This document shows, in pieces, positions 38,182-44,454 of a DNA stretch of 44,454 nt. Under the pieces are notes generated by a model. That model did no database searches and was not told the origin of the DNA. It saw only the letters and a list, made by a program, of their open reading frames with translations. Within the stretch, counting starts at the first letter, position 1. Every line of letters begins with the position of its first letter. Origin of the DNA: Deltaproteobacteria bacterium HGW-Deltaproteobacteria-1. GTDB taxonomy: Bacteria; Desulfobacterota; Syntrophia; Syntrophales; Smithellaceae. The stretch covers positions 1 to 44,454 of the forward strand of contig PHBN01000001.1 of NCBI GenBank assembly GCA_002840635.1, in the 5' to 3' direction. A program made the translations under genes and the position numbers.

Positions 38182-38565
38182 ATGAAGAAGTTATTTATAG
38201 CATTGGTTCTGGTTTTTGGATTAGGCGTAGCTGGTGTTGCTTCGGCAGGTTATTGGGGCGGACACATGATGGGTTGGGGTTACGGTGGATATGGGGCAGG
38301 TCCGGGATATGGCAATGCAGGTTCCGGATATGGCATGCCCTGTTGGGACAATAGTTATGGCCCCGCTCAAGGTCAAAAAAAGTTGACCAAAGAGGATGCC
38401 GAAACCATTACACAAAATTACATTGGCCGGAATCCTAATTTAAAGGCTGGAAAGATTGAGGACAAAACGAAGTATTTTGAAACAGAGATACGTACCAAGG
38501 ATAATTCTCTGGTCTCCAAGCTGACCATTGACAAGAATACCGGCTACGTTGATCAAAGTTATTAA
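38182..38565 (+). CDS. Exported Gly/Tyr/Met-rich protein with PepSY-like C-terminus
   Basis: 127 residues. Signal peptide (KLFIALVLVFGLGVAGVASA, cleavage near residue 22), then a Gly/Tyr/Met/His tract (GYWGGHMMGWGYGGYG), then KKLTKEDAETITQNYI leading into a PepSY-like domain (NPNLKAGKIEDKTKYFETEI, then SLVSKLTIDKNTG). It is divergent from the two-component genes, the position zraP holds in enterobacteria, though it is not a ZraP homologue by sequence. A periplasmic metal- or stress-buffering role is inferred. It may be the intact relative of the fragment at 2610. Confidence 0.8.
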   Translation: MKKLFIALVLVFGLGVAGVASAGYWGGHMMGWGYGGYGAGPGYGNAGSGYGMPCWDNSYGPAQGQKKLTKEDAETITQNYIGRNPNLKAGKIEDKTKYFETEIRTKDNSLVSKLTIDKNTGYVDQSY

Positions 38566-38576
38566 GAGAATCAATT

Positions 38577-38605
38577 GCGAGGCCAGGGCAATGCCCTGGC
38601 CTCGC
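38577..38605 (+). terminator. Hairpin after the sigma-54-regulated gene
   Basis: GCGAGGCCAGGGCA and TGCCCTGGCCTCGC around a single A give a near-perfect palindrome; the realistic stem is about 11-12 GC-rich pairs with a small loop. It begins 11 bases after the stop. Only ATTAT follows, so the T tract is weak. Confidence 0.6.
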
Positions 38606-38612
38606 ATTATGA

Positions 38613-38747
38613 ACAACGGAAGCCGATGTCATGAAATGGATCGTCGCCCCCATAGTTGGCGGTATAATCACGTCCAACATTCTGGAGTTGATGATTTGTC
38701 CGGCGATTTACAATATATGGCAGGGAGGATCTTTCCAGAAGAAATAG
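38613..38747 (+). pseudogene. C-terminal remnant of CusA/CzcA heavy-metal RND pump
   Basis: The frame reads ADVMKWIVAPIVGGIITSNI and then a stretch ending CPAIYNIW before a stop at 38745-38747. This is the last membrane helix region of heavy-metal efflux RND proteins (DVMKRIAAPMVGGMVTSxxL-type). About 1,000 upstream residues are gone; the hairpin of the preceding gene lies directly before it. Confidence 0.65.
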
Positions 38748-38848
38748 CAGGTAGCTTATGACTATCATTATCTACTCATTCAACTATCGTTGCTTATTGT
38801 TATAAGGGTATAGATAATGATAACGGGTTGAAAATAAAGTGAAATGCT

Positions 38849-39234
38849 ATGGACTGGATCAAAGAAAACTGGTTTTTTATTTTGTTTTTTATCTTCTTCA
38901 TCTGGATGCCTTTTTCGTCTCCACCATGGCCATGCGCCACACATCCATGTCCTGATAAATGCAGACAGGAAAACCGGCTCATCACGGATCGCCTCTACGG
39001 GCTGGTGTGGCACCCTCAGTACACGGGACTTTTTATTGCGCTTTTCGGCGAGGCATTGTTCATTGGCCCAACATTTTTTCTGTTCTGCTTTTCCCAATAA
39101 TCGTTCTCGCCTATTTTCTGCTGGCGCGAAGCGAAGAGCGCAAGGTGGAGAACCAGTTTGGTGACGAATATCGCTCTTACCGGAAACGAGTTCCGATGTT
39201 CATTCCACGTTGGGGGCAATGGAGTCAGCTGAAG
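38849..39234 (+). pseudogene. Isoprenylcysteine-methyltransferase-like membrane protein, frameshifted
   Basis: The first frame gives a membrane helix (KENWFFILFFIFFIWM) and YGLVWHPQYTGLFIALFGEA. A shift near 39050 moves to GIVHWPNIFSVLLFPIIVLA and then [20 protein letters not shown], the C-terminal signature of bacterial ICMT/phospholipid-methyltransferase-type proteins. A further shift near 38900 probably occurred in the His/Gly-rich linker (LHHGHAPHIHV in another frame). Such genes often sit in metal-resistance clusters. At least one break makes it non-functional. Confidence 0.65.
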
Positions 39235-39470
39235 GGCGAACTCACCGGCATCGTCCGTGCGAGGCGTTTGAGCAACGCCACAATAGCCAATATCAAGAAA
39301 ACCTGTTCTTTGCCTTTATTTGCAACGCGATTGGCGTACCCATTGCAGCGGGTATTCTGTATCCCAATTTCGGCATTCTTCTCAGCCCGATCATTGCTGC
39401 GGCGGCTATGAGCCTTTCCTCCGTTTCCGTGGTCGGAAATGCCCTCAGGCTGAAGAGAGTAAAGATATAG
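39229..39470 (+). pseudogene. C-terminal remnant of CopA-type copper ATPase
   Basis: Directly after the methyltransferase signature, and in the same frame, the sequence becomes [20 protein letters not shown], the CopA segment before the last membrane helices. A shift near 39290 continues as [20 protein letters not shown] and [20 protein letters not shown], ending in ALRLKRVKI. The ATPase core is missing. The junction creates a chimeric frame (38959-39411) of two unrelated genes. Confidence 0.75.
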
Positions 39471-39532
39471 GACAAATTGAAATTATAACCGGGGCGGAAG
39501 GATTACCAATTGTATCTTAGGGAGGTTTATAT

Positions 39533-39922
39533 ATGAAGCGCATAATTTTGATTTTGACAGTTTTATTTTTATCGGTGGGGCTGGCTTACGGGATGGACTA
39601 TGAGGTAATGAAGAAGTCGGGAGACTACACGGTGCAGGTCAAGATCGACCGGAATCCTCCGGCCGTAGGAGACAACAACATGATGATCTGGTTGAAAGAT
39701 GCCGCTGGCAACGATGTTAAGGGCGCCACCATGACGGTAGACTACAGCAAGCCCACCAAATTTTGGAAGTCAGCAAAAAAATACAACTCATGGGCTCAGC
39801 CTCATGAAAACAATTACCATGCAATCCTGGCGGTTCCCACACAGGGGCCATGGGATGTCACTATAAACATCCATCATAGGGGGAAGAGCGTATCAACTGA
39901 GTTCAGAATAGATGTGAAGTAG
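39533..39922 (+). CDS. Exported YtkA/FixH-like small protein
   Basis: 129 residues. Signal peptide (IILILTVLFLSVGLAYG), then a beta-sandwich-like domain: SGDYTVQVKIDRNPPAVGDN, MIWLKDAAGNDVKG, NNYHAILAVPTQGPWDVTI. It matches the YtkA-like/FixH-like domain seen next to heavy-metal RND operons. The usual Met/Pro loop (SMPAMPG) is replaced by TKFWKSAKKYNSW. Periplasmic; function unknown. AGGGAGG precedes the ATG. Confidence 0.72.
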   Translation: MKRIILILTVLFLSVGLAYGMDYEVMKKSGDYTVQVKIDRNPPAVGDNNMMIWLKDAAGNDVKGATMTVDYSKPTKFWKSAKKYNSWAQPHENNYHAILAVPTQGPWDVTINIHHRGKSVSTEFRIDVK

Positions 39923-40226
39923 AGGATCTCTATCACGTTCAACTTCAACACCGGTGCTGATCATAAAAGTGGATTGCCGCTCTTATGGTTGACGGTGTTA
40001 TAATTTTGATAATTCTCTAATTGATAATTTATATTGCAATACACATGATATAAAATAGCAGGATCTTAGCTAAATATTAATAGTTTATCCGAATGTATTT
40101 CCATCCGTAATCTTCAGTTCTGGTAATTGCCCGCGACTAAATAGTTGTAGGTGACGTCAATTACTGAGGCAGGACATTTTTTTACACTGTACGTCGTGTC
40201 AATCATCGGTCAGGTCAATTTCTCTT
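39923..40226 (+). terminator. Gap with terminator-like hairpin after the YtkA-like gene
   Basis: AACACCG (39947-39953) pairs with CGGTGTT (39993-39999), and inside it CATAAAAG pairs with CTCTTATG (one mismatch); ATAATTTT follows. This is a plausible terminator for the plus-strand gene. The remaining 220 bases up to the minus-strand efflux gene are AT-rich, with no recognisable gene. Confidence 0.5.
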
Positions 40227-41636
40227 TTACTTGTATCCTCCGCCAAGGGCCTTATAGAGCGCGACTGTATTATTGAAACGGGCGAAGTGCAGGGCAATCA
40301 ATCCTTTCTGTGCTCCATAGAGCGAGCGTTGCGCGTCGAGTACAGAGAGGTAGCTGTCAATACCCTTATCATAACGGGCCAGGGTGAGCCGGTAAGCGAC
40401 GGATAAAGCATCAACCAGTGACTGCTGCGCGTTGATCTGCCGGTCGACCGTCCCGTTCACGGCAAGGGCATCGGCCACTTCCCGAAAGGCGGTTTGAATG
40501 GACTTCTCATACTGGGCCACCGCGATTTCCCTGTCTATTTTGGTTACTCCATATGCAAACCATGTACGGGCGTCAAAGATCGGCATAATAATCTGCGGCG
40601 CGAAACTCCATGCGAATGAACCGGGGTTGAAAAGTCCCGATAGTTCGACACTCGCGGTCCCGGCGGCGCCGGTCAGGATGACGCGGGGGAAGAAAGCCGC
40701 GCGGGCGGCGCCGATATTGGCGTTGGCCGCCTTGAGCTGATATTCTGCGGCCAGGATATCCGGCCGGTTTAAAAGCAGTTCCGAAGACAGGCCGGCAGAT
40801 ATTTCGCGGGGGGAGCTGACGCTGGATAAATCCGCCGGCAGAAGTTCCTGCGGAACGGGGGATGCAACGAGGAGATTCAGAGCATTTTCAGATTGTGCCG
40901 TAAGTTGCGTGTAGTTGGCGACATCTCCCCGCGCCACATCAACCTGGCTTTGAGCCCGGCGCAGATCCAGTTCTGAAATCATACCGACATCATATCGTTT
41001 TTGAATCAGTTTGTAGCCGGCTTCCTGAGACTCCAGCGTCTTGGATACCAGATGCAGAGTTTCCCGGTTGGCTGCCACGGCAAGGTACGCCTGCGTTACG
41101 GAGGATATCAGCATTATTTTTGTGCTCAGGCGGGCCTGATCCGTTGCCATAAACTCTTCCAGGGCTTTGTCCTTCAGGCTGCGGATGCGGCCGAAGAAAT
41201 CTACTTCCCAGGAAGTGATACCGATACTGGCATCATATCGTTCGGTGGTAGAGGCGCTGCCGCTTTGTGAAAGATCAGCCGGAACACGTGCCTTGGACAG
41301 GCTTCCGAGCGCATTGATCGTAGGCAAAAGGGATGCTACCCCAATGCCGTACATCGCCTTCATTTTTTCAACATTTAAAGCCGCAACCCGCAGATCACGG
41401 TTGTTCGTCAGCGCTGTTTCAAGAACCTTATGCAGCCGCTCGTCAGTAATGAATTCCGTCCATGGCAGCACCGATACCGCCTGTGCGGATGTCCCGATTT
41501 TTATTTCATCGTACGATGCACCTTTCGGCCATTCAGACGGTACCGGGGCATCCGGCCGCATGTATTTGGGGGCCATCGTACAGCTGCACAGAAAGAGGAC
41601 CGCGATGACCGGCAGAAGGTATAGTTTTCTGTTCAT
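40227..41636 (-). CDS. Outer-membrane efflux lipoprotein, NodT/OprM family
   Basis: 469 residues with a lipoprotein signal (lipobox LCSC, Cys19) and the TolC-like repeats of RND outer-membrane channels: MKAMYGIGVASLLPTINALG, SKTLESQEAGYKLIQKRYDV, GMISELDLRRAQSQVDVARG, then LNRPDILAAEYQLKAANANI and YDKGIDSYLSVLDAQRSLYG. It forms the trimeric outer-membrane exit duct. The gene begins one base after the RND pump stop, so both are co-transcribed. An adaptor (MFP) gene would be expected upstream, outside the window. Confidence 0.93.
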   Translation of the reverse strand: MNRKLYLLPVIAVLFLCSCTMAPKYMRPDAPVPSEWPKGASYDEIKIGTSAQAVSVLPWTEFITDERLHKVLETALTNNRDLRVAALNVEKMKAMYGIGVASLLPTINALGSLSKARVPADLSQSGSASTTERYDASIGITSWEVDFFGRIRSLKDKALEEFMATDQARLSTKIMLISSVTQAYLAVAANRETLHLVSKTLESQEAGYKLIQKRYDVGMISELDLRRAQSQVDVARGDVANYTQLTAQSENALNLLVASPVPQELLPADLSSVSSPREISAGLSSELLLNRPDILAAEYQLKAANANIGAARAAFFPRVILTGAAGTASVELSGLFNPGSFAWSFAPQIIMPIFDARTWFAYGVTKIDREIAVAQYEKSIQTAFREVADALAVNGTVDRQINAQQSLVDALSVAYRLTLARYDKGIDSYLSVLDAQRSLYGAQKGLIALHFARFNNTVALYKALGGGYK

Positions 41637-41637
41637 A

Positions 41638-44454
41638 TCAATTGACCTCTGATGGATTCACATCGTTTGTGGGGGCTGATTTTTGTTCCACTTGTCTGCC
41701 GAATATTTTTTCAGTCAACCTGCTGAAAAACGAGGGAGTGCCTGTGCCGTCAGGTTTTCCCCGATGCTGTTTGCCGAAGATTGTTTCGATCAGCACATAG
41801 AAGAGGGGAGAGAAGATCAGCACCAGCACTGTCGCGGTGATCATACCTCCCAGCACCCCAGTACCGATGGCGTTTTGGGCTCCCGCGCCAGCTCCGGTAG
41901 TCATGACCAGAGGCAGGATTCCGAAACCAAATGCCAGAGATGTCATGACGATGGGGCGAAAACGAAGTTTTACCCCCTGCAGTGTGGCCTCGATCAGCCC
42001 CATTCCTTTTTCCACGCCCTGTTTGGCGAACTGTACAATCAGGATAGCATTTTTAGTCGTCAGTCCCAGCGTGGTTAAAAGCGCAATCTGAAAATAGACG
42101 TCATTGGGCATTCCCCGGAGGCTGGATGCGATGACGCCTCCGATGACTCCGAGCGGCAACGCCAACAGGATTGAAATGGGTATGGTCCAGCTTTCATAGA
42201 GCGCGGCCAGGCATAGGAAAATCACGAAGATGGAAAAAGCGTAAAGCAGGGGTGCCTGGGTGCTTGCCATTCGTTCCTGGTAGGAAAGACCGGTCCAGTC
42301 AAAACCGAATCCCTGAGGCAGCTTTTTAACCGCATCTTCCATGGCCTGCATGGCCTCTCCCGAACTCTTTCCCGGGGCCGGTTCTCCCCAGATGTTGATG
42401 GACGGGAACCCGTTGAACCTTGCCCGTTTCGGAGCCCCGGATGTCCAGCGTCCGGAGGCAAAAGAAGAAAAGGGGACCATCTTTCCCTGTGTATTGCGGA
42501 CATACAGTTTTTCCAGATCTTTGGGCAGCATGCGGTAGGGGGCATCAGCCTGAACGAAAACCCTTTTTATCCGTCCACCCTGAATAAAATCGTTGACATA
42601 GGAACTGCCGAAGGCCACGGAGAGTGTTCTATGGATGGAGGTAATCGGAATGCCCAGGGCACCGGCTTTTTCCCAGTCCACATCGATCCGGTACTCGGGG
42701 ACATCATCCATACCGTTGGGACGGACCTTGGTTACCCTCGGGTCTTTGGCCACAATGCCCAGGAGTTGGTATTGAGCATTCATCAATGCCTGATGGCCGA
42801 GACCGCCCCGGTCCAGTAACTGAAAGTCAAAGCCCATGGATGAGCCCAGTTCGGGGACGGCCGGCGGTGAGAAGGCAAATACCATGGCATTGCGGATTTT
42901 TGAAAAGGCCATCGTGGCCCTTCCTGCGACAGCCTTTGCTTTCAGATCAGGCCGTTTGCGAAGGTCCCAGTCCTTTAACTTGGCAAACACCATTCCATTG
43001 TTTTGCGACTGTCCGGAAAAGCCGATACCGGTGATGGTCATTGCAGATTCCACCGCTTCTTTTTCGTTATTTCTGAAATAATGCGCAACCTGCTTGGCGA
43101 TGTGATCTGTTTGTTCCAGTGTAGAGCCTGTCGGCATGATTAACTGAGCAAGCAATATCCCCTGGTCTTCATCTGGCAGGTAGCTTTTGGGCATGCGCAG
43201 CCAGAAAAATCCCATGATCGCAACGATAATCAGGAAAAACACCAGAAAGCGTTTCTTGCGGATGAGGGAATGATTGACCAGTTTTACACACCGGTCACGA
43301 ATGCCAAAGAACACACGGTCGAACCAAAGAAAAAAAGGACGCAAAAGTGGATGCGCATGTTCCGCGGGTTCATGTCCCGCTTCAACCGGCTTGAGAAGCC
43401 CCGCACATAATACCGGTGTCAGGATCAGGGCGACAACCACCGAAAGCAGCATGGCGGAGATGATGGTAATTGAGAACTGGCGGTAAATGACACCTGTGGA
43501 CCCGGGAAAAAACGCCATGGGACCGAACACGGCGGCAAGCACAAGTCCAATACCGATCAGCGCGCTGGTAATTTGTTCCATGGACTTGGCGGTGGCTTCT
43601 TTGGGGGGCAGTCCTTCCTCACTCATGATGCGTTCCACATTTTCAACAACGACGATGGCATCATCCACCAGAAGACCGATGGCTAAAACCATGGCAAACA
43701 TGGTCAGCATATTGATGGAAAAACCGAAGAGGGCGAGAACGCCGAACGTTCCCAGAAGGACAACCGGCACGGCTATAGTGGGAATGAGTGTGGCCCGCAT
43801 ATTGCCCAGGAAGAGCCACATCACTAGAAAAACCAGCACAATGGCGATGATGAGGGTCTTGACCACTTCGTTGATGGCCACCTTGATGAAGGCTGTGGAG
43901 TCCATCGGGTACACAACTTTGATCCCTCCAGGAAAAAACCGGCTCATTTCTTTCATCTTTGCTCTGACGGCATCGGCCGTATCCAGGGCATTTGCGCCGG
44001 CAGCCTGGCGGATGGCAATACCAGCCGCAGGTTTGCCGTTGAATTGGGCCTGGATGTCATAAATTTCGGTACCCAGTTCAGTGCGACCCACATCCCTGAT
44101 TCGCACAATTGATCCATCCGGATTGGTGCGCAGGGGGATTTTGGCAAATTCTTCGGGAGTCGAGAGCATGTTCTGGACAACGATAGGTGCGTTCAAACGC
44201 TGGCCTTTTACCTGAGGCGCCCCGCCGAACTGTCCTGCGGAAACCTCCACATTGTAGGCTTTGAGAGACGCCATTACATCTTCCACGGTCAGCCGGTAAT
44301 CCGTCAGTTTTTCAGGATTCAGCCAGATGCGCATTGCGTATCCGCCGCCGAAGATTTGCACTTCGCCCACTCCGGGGACCCGCGCCATGACTTTTTCCAG
44401 ACTGGATTTGGCATAGTCTCTCAGATCATCACCGTCCATGGAGCCGTCTTCAGA
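41638..44454 (-). CDS. RND multidrug efflux pump, HAE1/AcrB family (N-terminus outside window)
   Basis: About 938 visible residues; the frame runs off the window end, so roughly the first 110 of about 1,050 are missing. AcrB-type features: VPGVGEVQIFGGGYAMRIW, GSIVRIRDVGRTELG, the proton-relay Asp pair in GLLVDDAIVVVENVERI, FPGSTGVIYRQFSITIISAM and LPLGVIGGVIASSLRGM. Twelve membrane helices and two large periplasmic loops are expected. It exports hydrophobic drugs or bile-salt-like compounds using the proton gradient; the CusA-type metal residues are not evident. Ends one base from the OMF gene. Confidence 0.93.
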   Translation of the reverse strand, partial: SEDGSMDGDDLRDYAKSSLEKVMARVPGVGEVQIFGGGYAMRIWLNPEKLTDYRLTVEDVMASLKAYNVEVSAGQFGGAPQVKGQRLNAPIVVQNMLSTPEEFAKIPLRTNPDGSIVRIRDVGRTELGTEIYDIQAQFNGKPAAGIAIRQAAGANALDTADAVRAKMKEMSRFFPGGIKVVYPMDSTAFIKVAINEVVKTLIIAIVLVFLVMWLFLGNMRATLIPTIAVPVVLLGTFGVLALFGFSINMLTMFAMVLAIGLLVDDAIVVVENVERIMSEEGLPPKEATAKSMEQITSALIGIGLVLAAVFGPMAFFPGSTGVIYRQFSITIISAMLLSVVVALILTPVLCAGLLKPVEAGHEPAEHAHPLLRPFFLWFDRVFFGIRDRCVKLVNHSLIRKKRFLVFFLIIVAIMGFFWLRMPKSYLPDEDQGILLAQLIMPTGSTLEQTDHIAKQVAHYFRNNEKEAVESAMTITGIGFSGQSQNNGMVFAKLKDWDLRKRPDLKAKAVAGRATMAFSKIRNAMVFAFSPPAVPELGSSMGFDFQLLDRGGLGHQALMNAQYQLLGIVAKDPRVTKVRPNGMDDVPEYRIDVDWEKAGALGIPITSIHRTLSVAFGSSYVNDFIQGGRIKRVFVQADAPYRMLPKDLEKLYVRNTQGKMVPFSSFASGRWTSGAPKRARFNGFPSINIWGEPAPGKSSGEAMQAMEDAVKKLPQGFGFDWTGLSYQERMASTQAPLLYAFSIFVIFLCLAALYESWTIPISILLALPLGVIGGVIASSLRGMPNDVYFQIALLTTLGLTTKNAILIVQFAKQGVEKGMGLIEATLQGVKLRFRPIVMTSLAFGFGILPLVMTTGAGAGAQNAIGTGVLGGMITATVLVLIFSPLFYVLIETIFGKQHRGKPDGTGTPSFFSRLTEKIFGRQVEQKSAPTNDVNPSEVN

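Noticed and set aside
1-44454. CRISPR array, tRNA, rRNA or prophage
   Set aside because: No regularly spaced repeats, no recognisable tRNA or rRNA sequence and no phage structural genes were seen; the holin-like protein alone is not evidence for a phage.

Overview
The window looks like the chromosome of a Gram-negative, anaerobic or micro-aerobic bacterium. Gene content (periplasmic Tat-exported formate dehydrogenase, several c-type cytochromes, acetate kinase with a phosphate acyltransferase, sigma-54 regulation, an RND/OMF efflux pair) fits a deltaproteobacterial (Desulfobacterota or Syntrophales-like) lineage. That placement is inference from content only. No rRNA or tRNA gene was seen.

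Layout. 1-4.7 kb: the end of a trehalose-phosphatase gene, a MarR regulator, two universal stress proteins, a sigma-54 promoter driving a small SHOCT membrane protein, two decayed gene fragments (PepSY-like and DUF302) and a CueP-type copper protein. 4.75-8.7 kb: a compact acetate kinase / phosphate acyltransferase / DUF3141 operon; the DUF3141 protein carries a Cys-Asp-His triad spaced much like PHA synthase. 8.9-10.5 kb: a PsiE-family membrane protein, then about 1 kb without an intact gene, holding a perfect-spacing sigma-54 promoter and a truncated copy of a segment found again at 32.2 kb. 10.4-18.1 kb: a complete formate dehydrogenase operon (Fe-S protein, TorD-like chaperone, Tat-target small protein, Cys-type catalytic subunit, Fe-S beta subunit, small lipoprotein, cytochrome b gamma subunit). 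18.2-23.1 kb: a run of small exported and membrane proteins, three monohaem c-type cytochromes and a monohaem-cytochrome/beta-barrel fusion of Cyc2-like architecture, possibly an electron conduit across the outer membrane. 23.2-32 kb: an ion/metal block with a CopB-type Cu ATPase, a frameshifted YihY gene, a DUF2254 protein, a Na+/H+ antiporter and a plasma-membrane H+-ATPase. 32-34.4 kb: small proteins, an IS3-family remnant and an MtfA-like metallopeptidase.

34.8-38.6 kb: a ZraSR-like sigma-54 two-component system faces away from a small Gly/Tyr/Met-rich exported protein. Between them lie a sigma-54 promoter and two helically phased inverted repeats, a self-contained regulatory unit. 38.6-39.5 kb is a graveyard of metal-resistance genes: RND-pump C-terminus, isoprenylcysteine-methyltransferase-like gene and CopA C-terminus, all broken, two of them fused in one chimeric frame. 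The window ends with a YtkA/FixH-like protein and, on the minus strand, an HAE1-type RND pump (cut by the window edge) and its NodT-type outer-membrane partner.

As a whole the region couples formate-driven electron transfer to envelope, metal and pH stress resistance. Three sigma-54 promoters of identical spacing, all on the plus strand, suggest a small regulon that the local NtrC-type regulator may control.
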